NCBI RefSeq assembly: GCF_031085155.1
Contig: NZ_JAVHUL010000023.1
Location: 1 to 47,185 of the forward strand
Reading direction: 5' to 3'
Origin: Mesonia profundi
GTDB taxonomy: Bacteria > Bacteroidota > Bacteroidia > Flavobacteriales > Flavobacteriaceae
Length of the DNA: 47,185 nucleotides
The position numbers were made by a program, and so were the translations under genes. The notes under the pieces were generated by a model. It searched no databases, was not told where the DNA came from, and saw only the letters and a list, made by a program, of their open reading frames with translations. The first letter of the stretch is position 1. The number at the start of each line of letters is the position of its first letter. This document shows positions 26,473-36,741 of this stretch, in pieces.

Positions 26473-27322
26473 TGGATATCTTGTTTTGATGGTGTGTTAT
26501 TAAATGAGTGATGGGTCTTTTTATAATTTCTCCTAACTCCAATCCTCTTTCTCGTAAACTTTCTTTTATAATCGCTTTAGAAAAATGAGCGATAGAACCC
26601 ACAAAATGAATGGGATACTTGTTTGATTCTTCAAACAACAAAATTCTATTTTCTATGAATTCTACAATTCCTTCCTTTAGAATATGGTAAAAATAAGGGT
26701 TTATTTCTTTTTGAGTAAATATAAAGGAGGCAAAATTTGCCAAATAAGCATTGGGGTTTTCTCGTTGATAGAGGTGCTCTTTGATTTCATCTGGATTTAG
26801 ATCAAACTTCTGCTCAAAAGCTTCAGCTGTTTCTTTTGGCATTTTTCGGTAAAAATAATCCTGCAGCAGTTTTTTTCCGAAGAAATTCCCACTGGCTTCA
26901 TCCATGATAATATAACCTAAGGAAGCTACTGGGTTATTAATTTTTTCTCCGTCATAAAAACACACATTGCTTCCAGTACCCAAAATACAAACGATGCTAG
27001 GGTGCTGCTTCAAGGCTTTAACCGCGGCCATGGTATCTTCTTCTACCAAGACTGTCGCTTTAGAAAAATAGCTTTCCAGAATTCGTTTTAGCCTTTGTGT
27101 CGGGATTTTGGTTCCACAGCCCGCACCGTAAAATTCTACCTGAGAAATTTTTCCTTTTATTTGTTGTAATTCGAGATTGGCATGAAGTCGGCTCGACAAG
27201 GTTTCTTCCTGAAATACAGACGGATTTAAGCCTTTTGTTTTGGTTTCTAAAATAACCATACCCTTCTGGTCTAAAACCACCCAATCGCATTTTGTTGAAC
27301 CGCCATCTGCTACTAAAACCAT
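26453..27322 (-). CDS. BadF/BadG/BcrA/BcrD-type ATPase, probable N-acetylglucosamine kinase
   Basis: ASKHA-fold kinase of 289 residues. It shows the phosphate-1 motif VADGGSTKCDW (4-14), an EEDTMAAVKAL segment, the phosphate-2-type CILGTGSNVCFYDG and a DEASGNFFGKKLL stretch. This set is that of the BadF/BadG family, whose Bacteroidota members are often called N-acetylglucosamine kinase. The position between gapA and pgi fits a sugar kinase that feeds glycolysis or amino-sugar metabolism; the substrate is inferred, not shown. It lies 5 bp after gapA and overlaps pgi by 20 bp. Confidence 0.82.
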   Translation of the reverse strand: MVLVADGGSTKCDWVVLDQKGMVILETKTKGLNPSVFQEETLSSRLHANLELQQIKGKISQVEFYGAGCGTKIPTQRLKRILESYFSKATVLVEEDTMAAVKALKQHPSIVCILGTGSNVCFYDGEKINNPVASLGYIIMDEASGNFFGKKLLQDYFYRKMPKETAEAFEQKFDLNPDEIKEHLYQRENPNAYLANFASFIFTQKEINPYFYHILKEGIVEFIENRILLFEESNKYPIHFVGSIAHFSKAIIKESLRERGLELGEIIKRPITHLITHHQNKISNGVKEN

Positions 27323-27327
27323 CTTTT

Positions 27328-28332
27328 TTACTTGATTGTTGTGACGTAAGTGGCTAAGTCTACTAGTTTTGAAGAATAACCAAACTCATTATCGTACCAA
27401 GCTATCAATTTAAAAAAGTTCTCATTTAAACCTATACTCGCTTCTGCATCAAATACACTGGTTCTCGGCTCTGAAACAAAATCTTGAGAAACTACGCCTT
27501 CATCTGTATAGCCTAAAATTCCTTTTAATTCATTTTCAGAAGCTTTTTTTAGGGTCGCTTTTAACTCTTTAAAAGCAACCGCTTTTTTGGTTCTCACCGT
27601 AAGATCTACGACAGACACATCTGGCGTGGGTACTCTAAAAGCCATCCCCGTAAGTTTTCCGTCAAGGGAAGGAATCACTCTTCCTACGGCAAGCGCTGCT
27701 CCTGTGGTTGTGGGAATGATATTCGCCAAGGCATTTCTTCCTATTCTATAATTCTTTTTGGAAGGTGCATCTACGGTAGATTGAGAAGTCGTTGTTGCAT
27801 GAACCGTAGTCATCAAAGCTTCTTCTATCCCGTAATGATCTTCAATCACTTTAGCCAAAACCGCCAAACAATTAGTAGTACAAGAAGCATTAGAAACAAT
27901 AGTTTCTTCTGCAGTTAACTCTTTATGATTCACGCCCATTACATACATAGGAATGTCTTTAGAAGGCGCCGATATCACTACTTTCTTAGCTCCCGCTTTT
28001 AAATGCTGACCTGCACTTTCTTTGGTTTTAAAAATACCTGTACAATCAATAACCACCTCTGCATTTACTTCATCCCATTTTAACTCTGAAGGATTTTTTT
28101 CTGCACTTACGCGGATTTCTTTTCCGTTCACGACAAGATTTCCGTTGTTTACGTTAATATCTCCAGGAAATCTACCGTGTACCGAATCATATTTTAGTAA
28201 ATAAGCTAAATGCTCTACGTCTACCAAATCATTAATTGCTACAATATTAATGTCTTCTCGTTGGCTGGCAATTCTAAAGGTTAATCTCCCTATTCTTCCA
28301 AAACCATTGATGGCTATATTTATTTTTTTCAT
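27328..28332 (-). CDS. gapA: Type I glyceraldehyde-3-phosphate dehydrogenase
   Basis: Glycolytic dehydrogenase of 334 residues that converts glyceraldehyde-3-phosphate to 1,3-bisphosphoglycerate. The NAD-binding part opens with [10 protein letters not shown] (8-17). The catalytic pair is Cys151 in [10 protein letters not shown] and His178. Asp35 at the end of beta2 favours NAD over NADP. The length is normal for the tetramer-forming type I enzyme. It is 22 bp after pfkA and 5 bp before the BadF-type kinase. Confidence 0.96.
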   Translation of the reverse strand: MKKINIAINGFGRIGRLTFRIASQREDINIVAINDLVDVEHLAYLLKYDSVHGRFPGDINVNNGNLVVNGKEIRVSAEKNPSELKWDEVNAEVVIDCTGIFKTKESAGQHLKAGAKKVVISAPSKDIPMYVMGVNHKELTAEETIVSNASCTTNCLAVLAKVIEDHYGIEEALMTTVHATTTSQSTVDAPSKKNYRIGRNALANIIPTTTGAALAVGRVIPSLDGKLTGMAFRVPTPDVSVVDLTVRTKKAVAFKELKATLKKASENELKGILGYTDEGVVSQDFVSEPRTSVFDAEASIGLNENFFKLIAWYDNEFGYSSKLVDLATYVTTIK

Positions 28333-28354
28333 GTTTCTTCTTCTATTTTTTTAG

Positions 28355-29341
28355 TTATATGGATATAATATCGGCTACTTTTAATAAATCCCAATCGATT
28401 TCATTAGATCCCGCAATGGCTTCTTTAAACGGAGTCACTACAATCTTTTTGTGCTTTACCCCCACCATCACATTATTTTTGTTTTCTAAAAGAGCTTCTA
28501 CCGCTCCCACACCAAGCCTACTCGCTAAGACTCTGTCATAACAACTTGGGGCGCCACCTCGTTGAATATGACCTAAGACCGTGACCCTTACTTCGTACTG
28601 TTTTAGGTGCTCTTCTATATATTCTGCTAACTCAAAAATGTTCTTTCCAATCTGATCTCCTTCAGAAACCACGACAATACTCGAAGTTTTTCCAGACTTA
28701 CTACTTTTTGCTAAAGATTCTACCAATCTATCTTTTCCTAGATCTTCTTCCGGAATTAAAATCTCTTCCGCTCCAGCGCCAATCCCAGCATTTAAAGCAA
28801 TATCTCCCGCAACTCTTCCCATAACTTCAACTAAAAAAAGTCGGTTATGCGAATTGGCTGTATCCCGAATTTTATCAATAGCTTCTACCACTGTATTTAA
28901 AGCAGTATCATAGCCTATGGTAAAATCTGTACCCCGAATGTCATTATCTATGGTTCCAGGAATTCCCACTACAGGAAAATTAAACTCTTCATGAAAAAGC
29001 GATGCGCCTTTAAACGTCCCATCGCCGCCAATTACAATAAGGGCGTCTATTTCGTTTTCTTTAAGATGATCGTAAGCTTTTTTCCTGCCTTCTGCCGTTC
29101 TAAAATCATTAGATCGCGCCGACTTTAGAAAAGTACCTCCTCTGTTAATCATATTCTTTACAGACCTTGCTCCTAAGGGAATAAAATCTCCTTCTACCAA
29201 GCCCTGAAAACCACGGTAAATCCCGGTACATTCTTTTTCGTAAAAAACACAAGCTCTAACTGCCGCTCTAATAGCCGCATTCATCCCCGGAGCATCTCCC
29301 CCAGAAGTGAGTACTCCTATCTTTTGTATGTTTGTTTTCAT
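28355..29341 (-). CDS. pfkA: ATP-dependent 6-phosphofructokinase
   Basis: Commits fructose-6-phosphate to glycolysis. The 328-residue protein has GGDAPGMNAAIR (14-25), GGDGT (105-109) and PGTIDND (128-134). Glycine, not lysine, before TIDND marks an ATP-using rather than PPi-using enzyme. The length matches the E. coli PfkA type. It is the first gene of the pfkA-gapA-kinase-pgi operon. No exact TAnnTTTG box was found in the 172-bp upstream region; the nearest is TAGTTTAG. Confidence 0.95.
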   Translation of the reverse strand: MKTNIQKIGVLTSGGDAPGMNAAIRAAVRACVFYEKECTGIYRGFQGLVEGDFIPLGARSVKNMINRGGTFLKSARSNDFRTAEGRKKAYDHLKENEIDALIVIGGDGTFKGASLFHEEFNFPVVGIPGTIDNDIRGTDFTIGYDTALNTVVEAIDKIRDTANSHNRLFLVEVMGRVAGDIALNAGIGAGAEEILIPEEDLGKDRLVESLAKSSKSGKTSSIVVVSEGDQIGKNIFELAEYIEEHLKQYEVRVTVLGHIQRGGAPSCYDRVLASRLGVGAVEALLENKNNVMVGVKHKKIVVTPFKEAIAGSNEIDWDLLKVADIISI

Positions 29342-29513
29342 AGACTCAATATTATTTGAATTTAACTAAAATGCCCATTCTAAACTACTAAAACTTAGCT
29401 AAAATAAAAGACTATGCAAAAACTTCCTCTTAAAGTAAGATGATATATTTAGTTTAAAAGATTCCGAATCAAATTTGGTATCCTAACTAACTAGTTGAGG
29501 AAAAGGCTAGAAT

Positions 29514-31322
29514 TTATTTTTTAGCTTCAATATACTTATCGATTTGATTTTCTAAATAATTCAATGGTAAAGGTCCTTGAGAAAGCACCGCGTCATGGAA
29601 GTCTCTGATATCAAATTTATCTTTAAGCTCTTTTTTTGCTTTTCTTCTCAGCTCCAAAATTTTAAGCATGCCTATTTTATAAGCGGTAGCTTGTCCTGGC
29701 ATCACAATATGTCTTTCCACCATTTTTTTACAATCTCCTTCTTCATTAGGTGTATTCGTTTTGTAATAAGCAATGGCATCTTCACGCGTCCATTTCTTCG
29801 CATGAATACCTGTATCTACCACCAAACGACAAGCGCGCCAAAGCTCCATCGCCAATCGTCCAAAATCTGAATAGGGATCTTTATAAAAGCCTATTTCTTT
29901 AGGTAAAAACTCGGTATACAATCCCCAACCTTCTACATAAGCGGTATAAAAATTGAATTTTCTAAACATAGGAATACTATCCAATTCTTGTGAAATAGCG
30001 ATTTGCATATGATGACCAGGAATACCTTCATGATAAGCTAAGGCCTCCATTTGATAGTTAGGCATGGCTTTCATATGGTATAAGTTTGCGTAATATATTC
30101 CAGGTCTAGACCCGTCTAAAGCCGGAGCTTGATAAAAAGCTTTCCCCGCACTTTTCTCCCGAAAAGCTTCTACGGCTTTTACCTTAATATCTGCTTTGGG
30201 AAGCACGTTAAACAAGTCTCCCAACCTTCCTTTCAGGGCATTGATGATTTGTTTGGCTTCAGTAAGATAAGCTTCTCTGCCTTCTGCAGAATCTTCATAA
30301 TAAAATTGAGAATCATTACGCATAAAATCAAAAAACTCTTGCAAAGAACCTTTAAAACCAACTTTCTCTTTGATGGCTTCCATTTCTTTATGAATTCTTT
30401 CTACTTCTTTAAGTCCGATAGTATGAATTTCGTTTGCCCCTAAATTCGTCGTCGTCATGCGTTTTAAGCGGTTGTTATAATACGCATCTCCTTTAGGAAG
30501 TTTCCAGACCCCCGCATCTGAAACCGAACGTTGCGTTTCATCTTGTAATGTCGCTATTAAGGTTTTAAATCCAGGGGCCACATGAGTTAACATGGCTTTT
30601 TTTGCTTCCTGCTTAAGAGAGGCTTTCTCTTCTTTTTTAAGTTTCAACTTCTCCAGCTTTGATGTAAAATCCTTCCATAGCGTACTTGGTCTTTTTACGT
30701 CTTCAAAAGGATATCCTTTAATTACATTTTGAGCATCATCCAATACTTTAGCAAAGACAAATGTAGGAGGTAAAACGCCGTTTTTCTCCCTAATCTTTAA
30801 ACCTTCAGAGACATCTTCGAACACTTGCTTCATTCCGTTTAAACGAGAAATGTAAGCTTTGGCATCTTCTTCAGAATCAATTTGATGCATATTGATTAAA
30901 AATGCAGGTAACTCTGCTTGATAACCGTGCATCTGGTTGACAGGATAATCGTAAAAACGATATTTATAATCTGCTATCTCATTCTTCAACTGATTTTTCA
31001 TCAACGCATAACTCAGCTGGTTTTCTTCAGATAACTTTGATTTCTTGATACTATCCTTTAGAAAAGCTAGCCGTACTTTGCTCTTTTCTAACTCTTTTGG
31101 ATACTTCTTCTTGGAGAAATCATCCCATTTACCATAATCCGTTTTCTTTCCTAAACGTGTTTGCATCATAGGTGAGTCGGCAAGGTCTTCCTGAAAAGTT
31201 TTTTCAAAAAATTGCTCTATTTTTTTATCTTCAGATAAAGAACTTTGTTTGGGATTGGATGACTTTTTATCCTGACAAGAGATGATTACAAAACTGCTTA
31301 AGATTAAAATATACTTTTTCAT
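29514..31322 (-). CDS. DUF885 family lipoprotein, probable metallopeptidase-like hydrolase
   Basis: Membrane-anchored protein of 602 residues. The signal peptide ends at IISC (Cys16), followed by a short lysine-rich tether. The rest matches the DUF885 family: long helices, the metal-site motif HEGIPGHH near residue 430, and YVEGWGLYTEFLPKE shortly after. These match the layout of M32-like or M3-like zinc carboxypeptidases, but substrates are not established. It follows the CocE-type hydrolase by 3 bp, so the two are probably cotranscribed and may work on exported peptides. Confidence 0.87.
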   Translation of the reverse strand: MKKYILILSSFVIISCQDKKSSNPKQSSLSEDKKIEQFFEKTFQEDLADSPMMQTRLGKKTDYGKWDDFSKKKYPKELEKSKVRLAFLKDSIKKSKLSEENQLSYALMKNQLKNEIADYKYRFYDYPVNQMHGYQAELPAFLINMHQIDSEEDAKAYISRLNGMKQVFEDVSEGLKIREKNGVLPPTFVFAKVLDDAQNVIKGYPFEDVKRPSTLWKDFTSKLEKLKLKKEEKASLKQEAKKAMLTHVAPGFKTLIATLQDETQRSVSDAGVWKLPKGDAYYNNRLKRMTTTNLGANEIHTIGLKEVERIHKEMEAIKEKVGFKGSLQEFFDFMRNDSQFYYEDSAEGREAYLTEAKQIINALKGRLGDLFNVLPKADIKVKAVEAFREKSAGKAFYQAPALDGSRPGIYYANLYHMKAMPNYQMEALAYHEGIPGHHMQIAISQELDSIPMFRKFNFYTAYVEGWGLYTEFLPKEIGFYKDPYSDFGRLAMELWRACRLVVDTGIHAKKWTREDAIAYYKTNTPNEEGDCKKMVERHIVMPGQATAYKIGMLKILELRRKAKKELKDKFDIRDFHDAVLSQGPLPLNYLENQIDKYIEAKK

Positions 31323-31325
31323 TCC

Positions 31326-33188
31326 TTAGTTTTTTAACCATTGAAACTCTACGGAAGAATCGCCAAAAACGGTATGCGTTTGTTTTTTGAAGTCTCCTTT
31401 TTTAGCTTTAAAAATGTTAGGTACATAGGTTTGCGGATTCAAGTCGATTAATGGAAACCACGTACTCTGCACTTGTATCTGTAATTTATGTCCTTTCTTA
31501 AAGGTATGATGAATGTCTTGCAATTTGATGTTCACCGTCGTCTTTTTATTAGGAGTAAAAGCTTTGGGGTTTTCAAAACTATCTCTAAACCTACCACGAA
31601 GCACTTCGCTGCGGACCATCATATGGTAATTACTCATTTTTAAATAGTCCTGAGTTTCTTCATAATCTTCGGCATCATCGGGATACACATCGATTACTTT
31701 TACAATCCAATCGGCTGCTGTTCCTGTGGTGGCTACTTTTAATTTGGCCATAATTTCTCCTGCCAAAGTCATATCTTCTTCAAGAATTTCAGTTTCAAAA
31801 ACCAATACATCAGGTCTTCTTGCCGAAAACCGCTGATCGTCTGTCATATACTTTCTAGGTGTAAACACCATTTTAATATCTTCAGAGTAAGGAACTGGCT
31901 TTTTAGGATCACTTACAAACTCTACTTTTTCATTAGGTTTTGGTAAGGTATGTAAACTTTCATTTTCTCCTAAGTAATATTTTTTGGTCACCGCTTTCTT
32001 TGGGGGCCAATGCTCATAAGTTTTCCACGCTCTTAAACCGGTATCGTACATGGTTGCTTCTGCTAAAACAGCCTCTTTTCCTTTTCCGTTACCTTTTAAA
32101 AAGTGGTTAAAGAAAGGGGTTTCAATATTTTTCTGGTAATTAAGCGAAATGTCATCTCCAAAATAAACATTCCCTATCGCCTGTCTTTTCTTAGTTCCTG
32201 CCCAATCCCCGTGACTCCAAGGTCCAAAAACAAGCGTATTGTAGTTTTTATTATTGGCTTCAATATTCTTGTACGTTTCAAGGGGTCCGTAAAGATCTTC
32301 CGCATCAAAAAGTCCGCCTACAACCATTACGGCAGGTTTAATTTTGACTTTGCTTAAATGCTGAATGATTCCTCTTTTTTGCCAAAATTCATCATAATTA
32401 GGATGCGCTTTAAATTGCTCCCAAAAAATATTATCTTCTTTATAATATTCATCTAACTGACTAATAGGCGTATGATCTAAGAAAAACTGATATTGATCTT
32501 TACTTTCAAGATCGGGAAACTTAAACCAAGCTTTATATGTTGGACCGTCCTGCTGATATCCAAAAAGAGCCATCGCTCTCCAATAGCTCAGCATATAAGC
32601 GCCATTGTGATGAAAATCGTCAAAAAAGAAATCGGCTATCGAAGCTTGTGGAGAGGCTGCTTTTAAGGCAGGATGTTCAGAAAGTAAGGAATAGGTCGCA
32701 TAAAAACCGGGATATGAAATTCCCCAAGTTCCCACCCTAGCATTATTATTATCTACATTGTTCACCAACCATTCAATCGTATCATAAGTATCGCTCGCTT
32801 CATCTATTTCTTTTCCTTTTTTATTCGGAATAAAAGCACGCATATTATCATAAATCCCTTCACTCATCCAACGTCCGCGTACATCTTGATACACAATAAT
32901 ATTTCCTTCTTTCATTAAGAACTCATTGGGACCTACTTTAGAACGAAATTGATCTTCCCCATAAGGTCGAGAACTGTAAGGAGTTCTCTGCATAATAATG
33001 GGATATTTTTGCGATTTGTCTTTAGGAGAATAAATGGTAGTGTGCAATTTTATACCATCACGCATCTCAATGTCGACTTCTTGCTTGTCGTAATGCTCTT
33101 TAATTTGGTAGTCTTCATCTTGCGCCGAAAGGTTACATACCGAAAAGAAAACGATTAAAAAGAAGTAATAAAGTGACTTAGTTTTCAT
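31326..33188 (-). CDS. Secreted CocE/NonD family hydrolase (X-Pro dipeptidyl-peptidase-like)
   Basis: Exported alpha/beta hydrolase of 620 residues. A signal peptide (1-22) precedes the N-terminal hydrolase domain with the nucleophile Ser158 in WGISYPGFYA (155-164). Next come a helical cap and a C-terminal beta jelly-roll of the X-Pro dipeptidyl-peptidase C-terminal type (about 380-620). Relatives are acyl-peptidases, cocaine esterase and glutaryl-7-ACA acylase. A minus-strand TACCTTTA box-like element lies at 33208-33215, 20 bp before the start. The DUF885 gene follows 3 bp downstream. Confidence 0.9.
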   Translation of the reverse strand: MKTKSLYYFFLIVFFSVCNLSAQDEDYQIKEHYDKQEVDIEMRDGIKLHTTIYSPKDKSQKYPIIMQRTPYSSRPYGEDQFRSKVGPNEFLMKEGNIIVYQDVRGRWMSEGIYDNMRAFIPNKKGKEIDEASDTYDTIEWLVNNVDNNNARVGTWGISYPGFYATYSLLSEHPALKAASPQASIADFFFDDFHHNGAYMLSYWRAMALFGYQQDGPTYKAWFKFPDLESKDQYQFFLDHTPISQLDEYYKEDNIFWEQFKAHPNYDEFWQKRGIIQHLSKVKIKPAVMVVGGLFDAEDLYGPLETYKNIEANNKNYNTLVFGPWSHGDWAGTKKRQAIGNVYFGDDISLNYQKNIETPFFNHFLKGNGKGKEAVLAEATMYDTGLRAWKTYEHWPPKKAVTKKYYLGENESLHTLPKPNEKVEFVSDPKKPVPYSEDIKMVFTPRKYMTDDQRFSARRPDVLVFETEILEEDMTLAGEIMAKLKVATTGTAADWIVKVIDVYPDDAEDYEETQDYLKMSNYHMMVRSEVLRGRFRDSFENPKAFTPNKKTTVNIKLQDIHHTFKKGHKLQIQVQSTWFPLIDLNPQTYVPNIFKAKKGDFKKQTHTVFGDSSVEFQWLKN

Positions 33189-33268
33189 GAGTTGAATTTT
33201 TGTAGCCTAAAGGTATTAATAATCTTGAAAAAGTTATTCTTTACGGAAGTCTTTATGGGTTAAATTGC

Positions 33269-33299
33269 AAAAAACCTCTAAATTTCTTTAGAGGTTTTT
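33269..33299 (-). terminator. Terminator after dsbD
   Basis: Stem AAAAACCTCTAAA/TTTAGAGGTTTTT with loop TTTC (33283-33286). On the minus strand it ends in T6 and closes the pabB-tilS-dsbD transcript. Confidence 0.88.
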
Positions 33300-33332
33300 G
33301 TTGTTTTCCGTGTTAGGAATATAATTTAGGAT

Positions 33333-35375
33333 TTACTCTTTATAATTTCCTAAACCTTCTTTTAACCAAGCTTCATATTCATCTACATCTGGCATATAAG
33401 AGGCGGGCGTATTTAGCATTTCCTCTTTACTGTTCAGTAAAACATAATAAGGTTGTGCATTAACCCCAAATCTTTCAATCTGAAAGTCGCTCCATCTATT
33501 TCCAACAGTACGTATTCTTTTTCCAGTTGTTTCGCTGGTGTACTGCATTTCTTTTGGTAACTTTTTTTGAATATCTACATATAAAGAGATCAATACCACA
33601 TCACTTTTTAATCTTCCTAAAATTTGTGGCTCACTCCAAACCCGCTCTTCCATCTTACGACAGTTAATACAGGCTTTACCGGTAAAGTCGATCATTGCTG
33701 GCTTGCCTACTTTTTTAGCATAAGCCATTCCTGCTTCATAATCTGTGAAGGCTAGAATATCATGCGGACCTAGCTCTGCGTGTTCCGGGAAATCTCCTTC
33801 ATCATAATTTGCACTTCCGCCACCCGTTTTGGTAAATCCAACTCCGTATGGGGATTCACTATAATTCATTGGTGGTGGGAAACCGCTAATTATTTTTAAT
33901 GGCGCTCCCCAAAGTCCTGGAATCAAGTAAATAACAAAGGTTAATACCACTAATCCAAATCCTAATCTTCCTACAGAAATGTGTTTCACAGGAGAATCGT
34001 GAGGCATACTAATTTTTCCGAAAAGATACAGCACTAAAGTTGAGAACACAGCAATCCAAATCGCTAAAAACAATTCGCGTTCTAACCAATGCGCATCCAA
34101 AACTAAATCGGCTTGCGATAAGAATTTAAAGGCTAAGGCTAGTTCTAAAAATCCTAAAACTACTTTTACAGTATTTAACCATCCACCAGATTTTGGCAAA
34201 GAATTCATCCATCCTGGCAACATAGCAAAAAGCACAAACGGAATAGCAATCGCCAGAGAGAATCCTAACATTCCTACAATCGGCGCGATTCCTCCTTTAG
34301 AAGCTGCTTCTACCAAGAGAGAACCCACAATTGGTCCTGTACAACTAAAGGATACAATCGCTAAGGCCAAAGCCATAAAGAATATTCCTGCAATTCCTCC
34401 TTTATCGGCTTGCTTGTCTACTTTATTGGCCCACGAATTGGGCAGCATAATCTCAAAAGCTCCTAAAAAGGAAGCTGCAAAGATGATTAATATGACAAAG
34501 AATATAATATTAAAGGTGACGCTTGTGGAAAGTGCATTTAAGGCATCGGCGCCAAAAACAGCGGTCACTATAGTTCCCAATACCACATAAATAAGCACGA
34601 TAAAAAATCCGTAAAGCAAAGCATTTTTAACTCCTTTGGCTTTATTTTTACTTTGCTTGGTAAAGAAACCAACCGTCATAGGAATCATGGGGAAAACGCA
34701 AGGCGTTAATAAGGCTACAAAACCAAATAGAAAAGCTACCCAGAATACGGTAAAAATACCACGGTCTACTTTAGCTTCTTCTTTTTGTAATTTTTCTGAA
34801 ACTACGGGCTTATCTGTTGCTCCTGCTTCTACTGCTACCTCTTCTTTTCCTCCAATTTGGTAAGCTTCAAAATCGTCAAAATTGGTGAATACTTCCGCAG
34901 TTTTATCTTTAATATTGAATACAAAGTAATATTCTTCATTGATACAAACCTCTTTACAAATCTGGTAAAATATCTGAGCTTTAATCAAGCCTAAATCTTC
35001 ATTAATCAGCTTAACTTTTTGCGTAAACTTAGCTTCGTTTGCGAAATACACCTCGTCTACACCAAAAATATCATTGTAAGCTCTATCGGTTTCGCTTTCT
35101 TTAGCTTCTCCTTCTAATTCATAGTTCCCTTCTGCATCTATATATTCAAATCCAGTAGGAATAGGTCCGCCTTCTGGGGTATGCTGAGAATAAATATGCC
35201 ATTCGTCGTCAATTTCTGCTTCAAAAATTAATTCATATTCTTGGTCAGAAACTTGCTTCACGCTTGCCTCCCATTTGGCAGGACTCTTTATCTCTTGAAG
35301 TCCAGAGCCGGGAAACTGAGCGAAGGATTGGCCAATGCTTAAAAAAGCAATACAAAGGGTTAAATATAGTCTCAT
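33333..35375 (-). CDS. dsbD: Protein-disulfide reductase of the DsbD type
   Basis: Carries electrons from cytoplasmic thioredoxin across the inner membrane to periplasmic thiols. The 680-residue protein has all three DsbD modules: a signal peptide (1-20) and N-terminal alpha domain with the pair Cys140/Cys144, a CcdA-like membrane domain of eight or so segments (from about 208) with cysteines in TPCVFPMIP (Cys226) and SCTGPIVG, and a C-terminal thioredoxin domain with KACINC (Cys569/Cys572). The start overlaps the tilS stop by 4 bp (ATGA), and a terminator follows. Confidence 0.93.
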   Translation of the reverse strand: MRLYLTLCIAFLSIGQSFAQFPGSGLQEIKSPAKWEASVKQVSDQEYELIFEAEIDDEWHIYSQHTPEGGPIPTGFEYIDAEGNYELEGEAKESETDRAYNDIFGVDEVYFANEAKFTQKVKLINEDLGLIKAQIFYQICKEVCINEEYYFVFNIKDKTAEVFTNFDDFEAYQIGGKEEVAVEAGATDKPVVSEKLQKEEAKVDRGIFTVFWVAFLFGFVALLTPCVFPMIPMTVGFFTKQSKNKAKGVKNALLYGFFIVLIYVVLGTIVTAVFGADALNALSTSVTFNIIFFVILIIFAASFLGAFEIMLPNSWANKVDKQADKGGIAGIFFMALALAIVSFSCTGPIVGSLLVEAASKGGIAPIVGMLGFSLAIAIPFVLFAMLPGWMNSLPKSGGWLNTVKVVLGFLELALAFKFLSQADLVLDAHWLERELFLAIWIAVFSTLVLYLFGKISMPHDSPVKHISVGRLGFGLVVLTFVIYLIPGLWGAPLKIISGFPPPMNYSESPYGVGFTKTGGGSANYDEGDFPEHAELGPHDILAFTDYEAGMAYAKKVGKPAMIDFTGKACINCRKMEERVWSEPQILGRLKSDVVLISLYVDIQKKLPKEMQYTSETTGKRIRTVGNRWSDFQIERFGVNAQPYYVLLNSKEEMLNTPASYMPDVDEYEAWLKEGLGNYKE

Positions 35376-36676
35376 GGGATAAGGTTAAATTTAAGTATAT
35401 TTTGGGTTGGTTGTATTTTATATCGTTCGTCGGTTCTATGATTCACAATCCAGATAATATCTGTTTCATTGCATAAAACCCATATCTTCTCTTTTTCCGT
35501 TACCGGAATTTTTTCATCGATGAGAAAATCGCTAATTTTCTTCTTTCCTTGCATTCCAAAAGGGTAAAAATAATCCCCTGGTTTCCACTTCCTCAATTCG
35601 AGCGGGAATTTAAGAAGTTCTATCGGAAAATAAGCCGTATTCTTAGTTTTCTCTTCTATTTTTTCGACTTTCTCTTGTTTTAAAATACCTAACGAAAAAA
35701 TTAAGTCTTCTTTAGCGTTCACTTTAAAGGAACCTTCCTCTTCCTTTTTGATTTTCTCTAAAATAAGCACTTCCCTATCTTTCAATAATTGATGCGTTTT
35801 AGAAAAAACTCGTTTCCCCGATTGCGCTTCCAAAAGCAAATACACATCTTCCCATTCCGTAAAGCCAAAATCTTTGAGTAATTGATAAAGTACCGCTTTA
35901 GAATTCGGGATTTTTTTTAACTCCTGGATAGCTAACTCATATCCCCAAGAGGTTTCTTTTACGATCTTAGAAAATAAAAGCGCTGTATAATCTTCTAGCA
36001 AAGCTTCAGATTCTTGTAAATGCGCTTGAGTTTTTAAAAAGGATGAAATCACATCTGGATTTTCCTCTTTTAAAATAGGATAAACCTGATTTCTAATCTT
36101 GTTCCGTAAATAAGCATTGGACTGGTTACTGGCATCTTCTCGCCAGCTAATATCGTTCTCTTTAGCAAACGCCTCTATTTCTTCTCTCGAAAAAATTAAC
36201 AAAGGCCTAACTACAAGCTGATTGTTTTCAGGAATTCCTGTAAGGCCAGTAAGTCCCGTTCCTCTCATTAAATTGATAAAAAAAGTCTCCAAACTATCAT
36301 TGGCGTGATGTGCCGTTAGTAAACTTTTGTAGTTTTCTTGCGCGCACAATTCTTCAAACCAAGCATAACGCAAATCGCGTGCAGCCATCTGAATAGAAAC
36401 TCCGTGATCTTCAGCAAATTTTTTGGTATCAAAATGTTGTACATAAAAAGGACAACCTAATTGCTGCGCCAGTTCTTTTACAAAAACCTCATCAGCGTCG
36501 CTTTCTTTTCCGCGTAAGCGAAAATTGACATGGGCTAACGCAAAATCGACTTGAGAAAGCTGAAGCAAGTGAGCCAAAACCACGCTATCTACCCCGCCAC
36601 TAATGGCTAAAACAACTTCTTGAGAAGTTAGGGATGGAAAATTTTCTTGTATATGTTTAGAAAAACGGTGTTGCAT
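35372..36676 (-). CDS. tilS: tRNA(Ile)-lysidine synthetase
   Basis: Makes lysidine at position 34 of tRNA-Ile(CAU), which lets it read AUA. The 434-residue protein has the PP-loop SGGVDS (26-31), the NFRLRGKESDADE segment and LLTAHHANDSLETFFINL, then a C-terminal TilS domain with WKPGDYFYPFGMQGKKKISDF. It lies between pabB (65 bp) and dsbD (4-bp overlap). Family-wide it is essential, so the operon should be expressed during growth. Confidence 0.94.
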   Translation of the reverse strand: MQHRFSKHIQENFPSLTSQEVVLAISGGVDSVVLAHLLQLSQVDFALAHVNFRLRGKESDADEVFVKELAQQLGCPFYVQHFDTKKFAEDHGVSIQMAARDLRYAWFEELCAQENYKSLLTAHHANDSLETFFINLMRGTGLTGLTGIPENNQLVVRPLLIFSREEIEAFAKENDISWREDASNQSNAYLRNKIRNQVYPILKEENPDVISSFLKTQAHLQESEALLEDYTALLFSKIVKETSWGYELAIQELKKIPNSKAVLYQLLKDFGFTEWEDVYLLLEAQSGKRVFSKTHQLLKDREVLILEKIKKEEEGSFKVNAKEDLIFSLGILKQEKVEKIEEKTKNTAYFPIELLKFPLELRKWKPGDYFYPFGMQGKKKISDFLIDEKIPVTEKEKIWVLCNETDIIWIVNHRTDERYKIQPTQNILKFNLIP

Positions 36677-36741
36677 TTAACCTGGGCACTTTTTTCGCTT
36701 TCCAAAGATACCATTTCCCCACAAAACTTAAGCAACCTAAG

